24,823 nt of DNA, from the NCBI GenBank assembly GCA_009917805.1, contig RGES01000006.1:1-24823 (forward strand), in the 5' to 3' direction. The DNA comes from Verrucomicrobiota bacterium (GTDB taxonomy: Bacteria; Verrucomicrobiota; Verrucomicrobiia; Opitutales; UBA953). The notes beneath the pieces are model-generated. The model was not told the DNA's origin. It saw nothing but the letters and a program-made list of their open reading frames with translations, and ran no database searches. Position 1 is the stretch's first letter. Every line of letters starts with the position of its first letter. Both the position numbers and the translations under genes were made by a program. Positions 1 through 12,100 of the stretch are shown one piece after another.

Positions 1-20
1 AGGCAACTATGTCGTGACGC

Positions 21-90
21 GGTCCCGACCCTACCCAACGCAAGGCGCACGGCCGACCAAGGATGGTCGGCCCTACCCAAGCCCCTACCC
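21..90. repeat. Repeated hairpin-arm plus CTACCCAA element in the downstream spacer
   Basis: GGTCCCGACC (21-30) is followed at once by CTACCCAA (31-38), and the larger inverted repeat (51-72) is likewise followed at once by CTACCCAA (73-80). CCCTACCC occurs three times (29-36, 71-78, 83-90). The arrangement resembles a small intergenic REP-like element. The remaining spacer (1-102) shows no gene. Confidence 0.4.
51..72. terminator. Perfect 9-bp inverted repeat after the stop codon (possible terminator)
   Basis: GGCCGACCA (51-59) and TGGTCGGCC (64-72) pair exactly around a four-base loop, 30 bases beyond the stop codon at 103. In the transcript no U-run follows, so it is not a standard intrinsic terminator. 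It could end or protect the mRNA, or simply be part of an interspersed repeat. Confidence 0.4.
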
Positions 91-102
91 TGCTTCGCCA
101 AC

Positions 103-3100
103 TCAGGCCTTGGGCTGTGTCTTGCGGCGGCGGCGGATCGCGGCGGCGGCCAGGGCGAGGGCGCCGAGGCCGAAGCCGTAGGTGGAAGGCTCGGGCACCG
201 CGGTGACGGTGATGAGATGGTTGCCGGCATCCCAGCTGATCGACCACAGGCCGGCGCTGGAAGCGCTGCCGTCGGAGTACGTGAACTGGCTGACGTCGAA
301 GCTGAAGACGTCGTTGATGTTCGCGTTCGCGCCGAGGTTGACGCTGCCGACGATGCCGAGGTTGAAGGTCTTGATACGCTGATCGGCCGGAGCGGCGCCG
401 AACGCGGCGTCGAAGTTCAGCGGATTGCCGAGCGTAGTGCCGTCGCCCGCGCCGAGGAGCGAGACGACCTTGAAGACGATGCGGTTCGACGAGCTCGCGC
501 CGGAAAGGTCGAGCGTGCCGGTGACGTCGAAGTGATCATACTTGGCGACGTTGTTCACGTCCTGGACCTGCCACTCGAAGATGGAGCCGCCGAGCAGCGC
601 CGCATTGCCCGCGGTGAGCGTGCCGGGCGAATTGCCCGCGCCGTTGTCCAAGTGGATCCGGCCGGACAGGTCCTCGGTGTTGCCGGACTCGAAGCGAAGC
701 GTCGTACCCGTGGCGAGCACCACGCTGCCCGAAGCCGGCATCACGCCGGCCGCGAGACCGAGCAGGCCCGCGTTGACGTCGAGCGTGGCGGTGCTCTTCA
801 AGGTCGCGCCGTTGGCGATGATCCAGGTACCGACGCCGTTCTTCACGAGCTGGTTGATCTTGTCCGCGTCGAGCGTACCGCCGACCGAGAGGTCCGCGCC
901 GAAGCTGTTGGCGGCGACACTGGTGCCGTCGAGCGTGAGCGAGCGGGTCGCGGTGCTGTTCGCGAAGGCGATCTTGGCGGCGGAGGAAAGCGTCAGGGCG
1001 CCCGTGCCCGCCGCCTCGAGCGTCGCGCCGGAAGACAGGGTGAAGCCGCGCGCCGAAGTCTCGCCGGCGCCCACGTAGCCGAGCGTCGTGCCCGTCGCCA
1101 GGACGAGATTGGCAGGAACCAAGGCCGCAAGCCCGAGAGCGCTGGCCGAGACGCCGTCGCCGAAGGAGGAGACGGCCAGCTTGCCGGCCGAGACCGTGGT
1201 CACGCCGGTGTAGGAGCTGGCGCCCGTGAGGGTCAAGGTACCCGTGCCGGTCTTGGTAAGGCCGGCGCCGTTGTTGATCTGACCGACGTTCTTGAGCGTA
1301 CCGGAAGCGAAGGTCGTGGTGGTCAGGTTACCCGTGGCGGAACCGTTGCCGCCGATGTCGTTGCCGGAGAGGTCCAGCGTGGCGCCATCGAGCGTGAGCA
1401 CGGCCGTGCTGGTGCCGGTCGTGGCACCGCGGACGATGTCGCCCGTGACGGTGACGGTGCCGCCGGTGAGGTTCAACGTGCCCGCGGCCGTGCCGCCGAC
1501 CGCCGAGGCGTCACCGAGCCTGATCGCCGTACCGGCATTGCCCGCGACGGTGACCGTCCCGCCCGAGATGTTGAGCGTGCCGGTAGCGGTGGACGTGGTG
1601 CCGGCGTTCACGCCGATGCGCAGGGCGTTGGTGGCGGAATTGAAGGTCGAAGCACCCGTGCCGCCGAGGGTCATCGTCGCGGTGGAGCTATTGCCCGTCG
1701 TGGACTTGTAGCCCAGCAGCAGGTCGTTGGCGTCCAAGGTGCCGGTATCGAACGCGAAGGTCGCCGTCGCGGCGCCCGCGGCCGTGCCCGTGCGCTGGGC
1801 GAGCTGCATGACGTCGAAGCGGAGGTCGGCCGAGTGGCCGGTGACGTCGAAGTTGGCCGTGATCGAAGAGCCGGTGGCGCCGCCGAGGAACGCCATGTTC
1901 AGGTTGGCGCGGCCGTTGACGGCGTCCGTCAGGCTGCGGACCTTGACCGAGCCCGTGCCGCCGTTGAAGACGAGCACGCCCGAACCGCGGTTGCCTGAGA
2001 CGGGGGCGCCGCCGATGGTGATCGTATTGGCGTTCAGGACATTGGTGCCGGCGCCGAGCTTGAGCGTCTGCACCGCCGTGCCATTGGAGATGTCGCCGAG
2101 GCCGATGAGGTTGGCGTTGATGGTGTTGGCCGGCGACAGGATCATCGTCGCGGTGCCGCCGTTGGTGCCGCTGGTCAGCTCGCCGAGACGGAAGATGCCG
2201 GCCGCGCCGGCGTTGACGGTGAAGCTGGCGAGCGCGGTCATGTCGACCGTGAGCGTCGAGGCGTTGGTGCCGCCCGTGGCGCCGCCGACCTGGAACGTGG
2301 CCCCGTTGGCGACGAGGGTGCCGCCGTCGGTGAAGAAGACCTTGGAGACGTCGGTGGCCGAGACGTTCGCGCCGAGGGTGTTGGTGGCGGTCGTGGTGAG
2401 GGTGCGGCCGGCGCCGATGCGGACGATCGCCGAAGACCCGGCGGTGTTCGTGCCGGTGGCGAGGCCGCCGATCGTCTGGTCGAAGGACAGGACGTCGAGC
2501 GTGGCGGTCGGCGTCGCCGCCGTGGCCGTCGAGGCGTTGCCGAGCTGGATCGTCGCGTTCGGCGAGAAGGTGTTCGTCCCGGCGCCGTTCACGGTGCCGG
2601 CGACCACGAGCACGGGGCCGGCGTTGACGCTCGTGGTGTTGGTGAAGGTGAGCGTGCCAAGGCCGCCCTTGGTGACGGCCAGCTTGCTGGCGGCGTTGAG
2701 GGCGTTGTTGTCAGCCAAAGCCACGCCGAAGGTCGTGTCACCCGTCGTGGTGACGTCGGTCGCGGAGGTGCCTGCCACGAGGAGGGTCGAGGTCGCGGCC
2801 GCGGAGTTGGTGACGAAGCCGGCGCCGGTGAGGGACTGCGTCTGCGGATTGAAGTCGAAGCCGTTCAGGTCGAGGCCCGCGCCGGCGGCGATGGTGATCG
2901 CGCTGGTCGTCGGGATCGCGGCGGCGACGCCGTACTTCAGGATGCCGCCGGTGACGCTGACGCCGGCGCCGTTGAAACTGTTGGCCGCGGAAGACAGGAT
3001 GAGCACGCCGGCGCCGGCCTTGGTCAGGGCCGTGCCGGTGGCGGTGCTGGTGACCGCCCCGCCGAGGGTCGCGGTGACCAGCGGGTTGGTGACGGTGATC

Positions 3101-6100
3101 GTGCGGCCGGTCGCGCCGAGGTCGGTCGCGCCGGTGAAGGTAAGGCTATGGCCGGCGACCAGGCCGCCGAAGGCGAAGTCGCCGCCGACGGAAAGCGCGT
3201 TGGCGAGCGAACGGGCGGTGCCGTCCGCGAGCAACGTCGTGCCGGCTCCGACCGTGAGCGTGCCGGTGCCGAGCGGGCCCTTGGTGACGGTCGGGGCGGT
3301 ACCGGTGCTGGCCGCGCCGATCATCAGCGAACCCGCGGTGAGATTGACGCCCTTCGTGAAGGTGCTCTCCGCGCTGGTGAGCGCGAGCGTGCCGGCTCCG
3401 GCCTTGATGAGCGCGCCGGTCATGCCGGCGTTGTCGGAGATCAGCGCGGAAAGGATGAGCCCCGTGGCGCCGAGGCCGGCGTTGACGGTGATGGTCGGGG
3501 TGGCGTTGCTGAACTGCAGCGTGCCGTTGATGCCCGCGGAAGATCCGGTCAGCAGCGGCGTGGTCGAATAGCTGTCGTTGACCGCGGTGATCGGGTTGGC
3601 GGAGGACAGGACGATGGTGCTGAGCGCCGTCGGCGTGCCGAAGCTGAACGTCGGGTTGGCCGTCCCGCCGTCGTTGGTGAACGTCAGGCTGGCGAGCGTC
3701 TGCGTGGCGGCCGAAGCGTAGTTCGGCAGCGTGAAGGAACCGCCTCCGTTGATGAAGAGGTTCGCGCTCGCGGCCACCTGGCCCGTCGTCGTGCTCAGCG
3801 TCACCGCGCCGTTGTTGATGATGAGGTCGCCCGGGATCGCCACGAAGCCGGTGGCGGCCTGGAGGTTGAGGGTGCCGGCGTTGACGTACGTGCCGCCGGC
3901 GTAATCATTGGAGGCGAACTGAGGGCGCAGGCTGACCGTCGCGCTGCCGTTGACGACCACGGCGGCCGCGCCGGTGATCTTAGGCTGGATCGCAAGCGTG
4001 TTCTGGTTCGCGAAGAAGTAGAGGTCCGTGCCCGTGCCGCTCAGGGTATTGGAACTGTCGACCGCGCCGATGGTGACGGCCTGTCCGGCGTTGGTGATGA
4101 TGCCGACGCCGAAGGACAGCGTCGTGCCGGCCACCAGCGTGACGGTGGTGGCGGCGCCTGACTGCGCGATGCGCCAGGAGTTCGCGGCCTTCGCGCCGGT
4201 GGTCAGGGTCGGCGTCAGGGCCGTGGTGCCGCTGCCCGCGTAGTTGTAGTTGCCCGTGGCGACGGTGCTGGTGATGTCCGTGCCGGTGAAGTCCGTGGAG
4301 GTGAACGAGCCGTAGGTCATGCCCATCTGCACCACGCCGAAGGTGTTGTTGTAGGTCGCGAAGGTCGAACCGTCCGCGACGGCCCAGCCGCCGATGAGGT
4401 TGTTGGAAAGATTGGACGAGGTGAAGGCGGCGCCGTTGACCTTCGAGAGGAAGATATTCGAGTTCGTGGTCAGGCCCTGGCCACCGAGGGTGTTCGCGCC
4501 CGAGCTGTTGTTCGTGGTGTAACCGATGAAGTTGACGCCAGCGTGCGAAGAGGCGCCGCGGACGAGGTCGCCGATGGTCAGAGTGACGGTGCTGCCCATG
4601 TTCACGTAAGGCAACGTGCTGATGGAATTGGAGCCGGCCTGGGCGGTGACGGCATTCAGCGTCACGTTCGTGTCGCTGGAGCCGCCGCCGTTGATCGTGA
4701 AGCTGCCGCCGACCAAGGTCACGGCGTTCGCCGCGGCCACGCGGGTCGGCGTGGCGCTCGCGGCCGCGTTGAGGCCGAAGTTGTCCCAGTTGAGCGTGCC
4801 GTAATAGAGTTTGAGGCCCGCCGTGCTGGCGAGGGTGCCGCCGTCGCGGAGCTGGAGCGTGCCGCCGCGGACGATCGTCTCGCCGACGTAGGTGCTCGCG
4901 CCGGTCAGGACCTGGGTGTTGGCGCCCGACTTGGTGAAGGCGAGGTTGCCCGTGAGCTGTCCCGCGAAGGTCGCGCCGGCGCCCTGCGTGGAGTCGGTGA
5001 AGACGACCACGGAACCGCCGGAATTCGTGACGGTGCCGCCGGCGCCCGGAAGCGGGTTCGTGCTGGTCAGCGCGGCCACGACCTGGGCGTTGTTCTTCAG
5101 GTCGACCACGGCCGAGGAACCGTTGATCGTCAGGTTGGTCAGCGTCATGCCGGAACCGGAGGCGGTCTGGGTGACCAGCAAGGTGTTCGCCGCGCCGGAA
5201 TTGAGGCTCAGGGTACCGCCGTTCACGACGGCCGTGCCGGTGAAGTAGGCCTGGCCGTTGAGGCTGAGGACGCCGCCGTCCGCCTTGACCATGCCGGCGG
5301 TGCCGCCGACGCCGAAGGCCGCGTTGATATTGAGCGTACCGCCGTCGACGACGTGGATGAACGGCGTCGTGCCGACCGTGGCCGACTGGAAGGCGCCGAC
5401 GTTGATGTTCCCCGTCGCGCCCGCGAGCACGAGGGTCGCCGCGGCGCCCGACATCGACTGCGTCAGGAGCGCGCCAGCGGGGCTGAACTTGCCGTACACG
5501 GTGGCGTCGAGGCCCGAGGCCAGGGTCGCCGCGCCGCCGATCGTGAGGGAATTCGCCGTCGAGCTCGCCTTGATGGCCTGCGCCGAGGAAAGCCCGGCGT
5601 TCTGCGTGGAAGCCCACGTCGCGACCGCGGTGTTGAGCTCGCTCGAGGCGAGCGCGCGGTAATTGTTCGTGACGGAGTCCTTGACGAGGAAGCCGGTACC
5701 GAGACCGCTGACGCTCGCGTCCGCGAGGATGTCATGGCGGAGGCCCATGGTCGTCGTGCCGTTGGCGCCGGTGCCCTGGCCCGAGATCAGGTTGACCGTC
5801 GTGATGGTGAGGTTCGCCACGCCCGCGGCGGAGGCCGCGCCGGTGAGGCCGCCGACGACGAGGGTGCCGTGGCCGTTGGCGGTGCTGAGGGTCGTGACGG
5901 CGAGGGTCAGCGCCTGCGCGGCGTCCGGCGTGAGCTCGATGCGGCCGCCGCCGTTCTGGACGTTGAGGTTGGCGAGGGTCTCGGAGGTCGCGGCGCCGGC
6001 GTTGCCGCCCAGGACGAACTTGCCGCCTTGGATATAGAGGTTGCCGGCCGCGGCGAGGCCGAGGCGGTTGGCGACGTTGGTGCCGGCGTTGTCCAGCTGG

Positions 6101-9100
6101 AGCGTGCCGTTGGTGTTGGCCACCAGCGAGGTCGTCTGCAAAGCGGTCCCGACGAAGGCCTTGCCCGCGCCGGCGTAGCGGAGCGTACCGCCGCCGACGA
6201 CGATCTGGCCGATGGAGGCGTCGCCATCCTGGGCGGCGTCGAGCGTCAGCACGCCGCCGCCGACCTTGGTCAGGGTCGGGTTCAGCGCGTTGTTGAAGCG
6301 CTGGATGCGGCCGGAGAACGTCGAGGAGGTGCCGTCGAAGCCGACCTGCAGGTTCGGCGAGGCGATGCTGCTGAAGATGTCGCCGGAACCGGCGAGCGAA
6401 CCCCAGGTGGTGTTGAGGTTGTAAAGGTCGTACCGCGAACCCGCGGCGAGCGTCAGCCGGGAGAGGCGCGAACCGGCGTTCGTCACGCCGTTACGGAGGC
6501 CGCCGGCGGCGATCGTGAGGCCGCCGGTGAAGTGCGACTGCGCGTTGAGCTGGAGGACGCCGTTGCCGGTCTTGGTCAGGCCGCCGGCCGACCCGACGAC
6601 CGCCTGGAGGGCGAAGCCGGCGCGGAGCGGGTCGACGTCGGTGACGCCGTTGACGTTGATCGGGGCGACGTCGATCGTGTTGGCCGAGGCGCCGAAATCG
6701 ACGCGGCCTTCGACATAGCTCGTGGTCGTGACGTTCTCGGACGTCGCGACGATGCCGCCGGCGCCGATGGTGAGCACGCCGCGGGAACCGAGGCCGGTGC
6801 TGCTGTTGGTCGCGAAGGTGCGCACCGTCGGCGTGCCGCCCAGGTTGTTGAACTTCAGGCCGGCGACGGTGTTGTTGTCGAAGTAATAGAGGGAACCCGA
6901 GCCGTTGAGGATGACCGTGTTGCCGGCGGCGATGGCGCCGGCGGCGAAAGCGGTCAGGTTGCCGCCGTTGAGGCGGACGCCCGTGGTCGGGTCAGCGGCC
7001 AGCGGGATGAGCCCCGTGGCGGCGACGTTCAAGGTGCCCTGGTTGACGACCGTGCCGCCCGTGTAGGTGTTCGTCGCGGCCAAGGTGCCGGTGTTGGCGC
7101 CGGACTTGACCAACGTGAGCGCCGAGGCGCCGTCCTTGATCACCGCATTGATGGTCGGGGTCGTGGTGTTGCCCGTCTGGACGTAGAAGAAGAGTTCGGA
7201 GCCGCCGGACGTGAGGAAACCTTGGTTGACCGAAGCGCCAAGGTTCCAGGACGTGGCCGTGAAACTCAGGAGGCCGCCGGAGGCGAGCGTCAGGGTCTTG
7301 CCCGCGGCGATGGTGACCGTGCCGACCGCGACGTTGCTCGTCGCGAGGCTGTTGATCGTCAGGTCATTCGCGACCGAGGACGCGCCGGTACCGAGCTTGA
7401 TGTTATCGGTCGCCTGCGCGAGTCCGGTGATCGTCGTGGCCGACGCGTAAGCCGGCGCCCCCGCGGCGCCGAGCGGGGCGATGCCGAGGCCCGGAACATA
7501 GGTCGCGAAGTCACTGGTGCCGATCGTGGCCCAGCCGCCGATGATGCCGTTGGCGAGGCCGCCGCCGGTCGTCGCGGTGGAGGTGCCCCCGATCGAGGAG
7601 AACTGGATGCGGGCGCTGCTGCCGGCCAGGCCGGCCGTGGACGCCGTGAAGTTGACGGTGGCGTTGGCGGAACGGGTGAGGCCGCCGAACGAGAGGTCGG
7701 CCGAATTGATGCCGGTGCCGCCAAGGACGGAATTGATGAACGAAGCTCCCTCCGCGAGGGTGACCGCGCCCAAGGCTTCGGTCGTCGCGGTCTGCGCGCG
7801 GCCGCGGAGCTCGACGATGCCGCCGCGCAAGGTGACCGGGGCGGCGTCGTTGACGCGGTTGTTCGCATTGTTGGCGGACGACGCGTTCTCCATGTAGAGG
7901 CCCGCGCCGTAACTGATCGCGATCGCGGAGGTCGCGGACAGGGCGCCGCCGTCGCGAAGGAGGATGTTGCCGCCGTTGATGACCGTGGCGCCCGTGTACG
8001 TGCTGTCCGAATAGAAGCTCAGGTTGCTGAGGCCGGAGCGGGTCAGCTTCGTCGCGCCCTGGATGGAGCCGGCGAAATTACGGGCGCTGTTGTCGTTGTT
8101 GATCAGCAGGTGGCCCGTGCCGGCCGAGCTCGTCACCACGCCGGGGGCGCCGGCGACGACGCTGTCGCTGAAGAAGCCGTAGACCATCTGGCTGTTGCCG
8201 TTGAGGTCCAACGTGCCGCCGTTGAGGGCGAAATAATTGTTCGGGGCGACGACGTTGACGAGGCCCGTGCCGAGCTTGAGCGTGCCGCCGTTGAGCACAT
8301 GCTGGCCGTTCAGCGTGTTGCGACCGGTCGCGGCGAGGCCGTTGAGCGAGGTGCCCGTCGGGGCGAGGGTGAGCGTGCCGGCGCCGGCCTTGATGAGCAC
8401 CATGGCGGCGTTCGAGACGCCGTTGCCGCCGTTGATCGGCGCCGAGATCGTCAGGTCGCCCACGGTCCAGACGTTCAGCGGCGAGAAGCCGCTCGTCTGG
8501 TTGAACAGGCCGCCGGAGAGCGCCGAGACGCTGCCGGCGCGCACGAGGATGCCGCCCGAACTGAGGTTGAGCGCCACGCCGGCGTTGAGCGAGAGGCCGG
8601 CGTTGCCCTCGATGGTCAGGGAATTCGGGGCGACGTTCGCCGCCGCGGCGGTGGTGCCGGTCGTGAGCAGGACGTTGTTGTTCGCCGCGATGGTGTTCGC
8701 GGCCGAGTACTCGCCCGCGGCCAGGGGACGGAGGATGGCGGTCGTGGCGGAGGCGGCGGCGGCGTCGCCGGTGGCGAAGGAGGTGCCCTGCCCCGTCGCG
8801 GAAGCGTCGATCAACGCCCACGGCAGGAGGCCCTTGGTCGTCGCGCCGGTCGCGCCGGTCTGGCCGTTGAAGCTGAAGCCGGCGCTGTCCTTGATGGTGG
8901 CGATGCCCGCGCCGGCGGCGGTGCCGAGGGAGGTGCCGCGGAAGAGGACCGAAGGCGCCGTGGGGCCGGTGGTGGCGTTCTGCGCGTTGGCCTGGGCGCC
9001 CGCCGCGGCGGAGAAGACGAGGTTCGCCTGCTGGCCGGCCTGGGCGGTGACGGTGATGACGGAGAAGCCGCGGCCGAAGGTCGGCGTCGCGAGGGTCTCG

Positions 9101-12100
9101 AGCGTCGTGCCGTTGGCGTTGCCGACGATGTTCAGGGCGCCGCCCTTGAAGTCGATGTTGGCGGCCGCGCCGAGGCGGTTGTTGAGCGGCGTGGCGCCGT
9201 TGTCGAGGACCTCGAGCACCGAACCGGGGCGGAGCGCATAGGCCTTGGTCGCCGTCGAGAGGATGCCCGCGCCGCTGAAGGAGACCTTGCCGGCGTGGAC
9301 GATGATGCCGGTGTTGGTGCCGAGCTGGGCCGTCTGCGCGGCGGTGATGTTCAACGTGCCGGCGCCGTACTTGACGAGCTCGTAGGCGTTGGCGCTGACG
9401 GCGCTGGCCAGGTTCACCGTGCCGGCGACCGGGAAGATGATCTGGCGGTTGCCGGTGTTGTCGATGCCGCCCGAGAGGGTGAGGCTCGAACCCGCCATGG
9501 CGCCGATCAGGCCGTCATAGACCATGGCGACCGAGCCGCTGAGCGTGTTGTCGCCCGCGACGCTGAGGACGTGGCCGTCGCCGTTGAGGCCGCCGCGGTA
9601 GACTTCGTTGGCGATGTTGTTGACGACGACCGGGTTCGCCACGGTGACGCCGCCGGCGAGCTGCAGGGCGGCGCCGATGGAGGCGTTGACCACGATCTTG
9701 TTCGTGGCGAGGCCGGCCGCGGTGCTGTGGGAAAGACGGACGGCGCCGGCGTTGATGATAAGGCCGCCCGCGGCGTTGGACCAGTTCGAGGCCGCGTTGG
9801 AGGCCGCGAGCTCGAGCACGCCGTTGTCGTTCTTATAAAGGATGCCCGACGTGGAAGCGAAGGTGAACGAGCCGTTCAGGGTGAGCGCCTTGCCGGCCAC
9901 GACTTCGAAGGCGTTGTTCGGCTGGTTGAGCACGAACGTGCGGCTGGTCGCGAAGGTGTCCACCGCGCGGAAGCCGACGCCGGAAGAACCGTCGACGTCG
10001 AGCGTGACCGAATTGCCGGCGTTGCCGAGCGCGCCGTCGGAACCGGCGGCCACGACGCCCGACAGCACGGAGATCGTGCGACCGGGCGCGCCGAAGGTGT
10101 TGGCGCCCGTGAGCAGCAGCGTGCCCGCGCCCGACTTGATCAGGCCGTAGTCGTTGGCGCCGTCGTCGACGACGCCGGACAGCACGAGGCCGGGCTGGAC
10201 GTTGGAAGCCGAGGCGGCGGCGACGGCGAAGTGCGCCGGGCCGGTCAGCGTGGTGGCGCCCGTGAACTCGAGGCCGTAGCCCGAGAGGTTCGCCACGCTC
10301 ATGATGTTGCCCGGCACGGTCAGGTCGGCCTTCTGCAGCAGCTTGTTGCGCGCGAACGGCGCCGAGCCCGAACGGTTCACGGTGATCGCCGTGTCCCCGG
10401 AGAGCACGAGGTTGCCGCCGACGGCGACCGTCTCCATGGTGCCGCGCGCGTTGCCGTCGGCCGCGAAGACGAGGCCGCCGGTGGCTTGCAGGGTGCCGGC
10501 ATAGTTGCCGACGATCAGCGTGCCCAGGCCGCTCTTGTTGATGACGTCGGACGACAGCGACGGCGTGGCGTCGGCGATCGTCAGCGTCATCTGCGGGGCG
10601 ACGATCTCGACGTTCCAGGTCGCCGGAAGGGTCGTGACGCCGTTGAGGGTGAGGTTGTTGACGCCGGTGAAGACGTGGGCGCCGACGCCGGCACCGTTGT
10701 CGCCGAAGACGACGTTGTTCGCGACGGAGTAGGCGCCGGAGGAACCCAGGCGGGTGCCGGTCGCCATCGTGAGCGTGCCGAGGCCGAGCGGTCCGGCGAG
10801 GAGCGAGCCGAGCGTCGGCGAGCTGTCCGCGCCGATGAGGAGCGCGCCTGCGGTGACGGTGACGCCGCCGGCGAAGGTGCTCTGGCCGCCGAGCTGCAGC
10901 ACGCCGTTGCCCGACTTGGTGATGCCGCCGTTCTGGATGACGGCGTTGATGATCAGGCCGGGCTGCCACGGGGCGAGGTCCTTGCCGTTGACGAGCGTCG
11001 CGCCGACCGAGACCGGGAAGGCGGCCGCGCCGTTGAGGTCGAGGTTGCCCGCGCCGATGGTCGACGCCGCGGCGGCGTTGACGTTCATCGACGTGGCGGT
11101 GATGCCGGTCGTGAGGGTGAGCGTGCCGGTGGGGACGAGCGTCGGCGAGGTGCCGCCGTTGTTGTCGAAGGTCAGCGACGTCAGCGTGTTGGCGCCGGCG
11201 AGGGTGACGCTCGTGCTGCCGCGCACCGTGGCCGCCTGCGACGGGATGACGCCGCCGGCGAGCTGGAGGAAGGTCGTGCCGTCGAAGTCGAGGCCGCCGG
11301 TGCCGAGCCGGCCCGTGGCCGCCAGCTGCTTGTTGCCCGGCTGCATGACCGTGCCGCCGGTGTAGGTGTTCAGGCCGCCGAGCTCGAGACGGTAACTGCC
11401 GGTCTGGCCGTCGCCCGTCGTCAGGATCAGGCGCAGGGGGCTGCCCGCCTGGTTGTCGGCGATGACGGTGTTGAGGGTGACGTTACGGGCGTCCGTGCCG
11501 TACGACGCATGGAAGACGTAGAGGTCCGCAGGCTGGCCGACGACGCCGGCCGTCAGGGTGCCGTTCTGGAAGACGGCGTTGGAGTTGCCGTTGCTCGTGC
11601 CGAAGAGGAGGCCGCCGCCCTGGAGGCGCAGCGTGAAGCCGCCGAAGTCGAGCGTGCTGGTCGAGGGATTGTTGCCGCCGTTGACGTTGAGCGTGTGGGC
11701 CGTGACGTCCGAAAGGAGCGTGTACGTGGCCGTCGCGCCGATGCTGAAGCGGACGTTGTCCGTGCCGGTGGGATTGCTCCAGAGGCCGCGGCCGGAATAG
11801 CCGGGGAAGCCGGGGTCGTTGAGGCCGCCGACGCCGTAGGCGCCGTAGCTGGCCCACTCGCGGTCGATGATGGCCCACGGACCGATGATGTCGTTCGTGT
11901 TGGCCATGCCGGCGGTGACGACGAAGTTGGTGCGGCCGAGCTGGCCGAGGTTGCCGAGGTTGTTGAACCGGACCGTGGCGGAAGAGCCGGCCGGACGCGT
12001 GAAGCTGGCGACCGTGAAGACCGTCGGGCTGACGTCGTTGTTCGCCCAGTTCGGGTAGATCGTGTTGAAGCCCGAAGCCAGCGACACGGCGCCGAGGGTC

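Noticed and set aside
103..700. C-terminal autotransporter beta-barrel
   Set aside because: The final region ends in VPEPST, a single hydrophobic segment and an Arg cluster; no amphipathic barrel strands or terminal aromatic residue.
217..1998. Plus-strand open frame of 593 codons, and similar frames at 1,727-3,571 and 3,148-4,161
   Set aside because: Low-complexity translations opposite the C-terminal region of the giant gene; no recognisable motifs or start signals.
3980..5617. Minus-strand open frame of 545 codons, and similar ones at 19,533-20,906 and 22,143-23,432
   Set aside because: Arg/His-rich out-of-frame readings of the giant gene; the in-frame reading carries the repeats.
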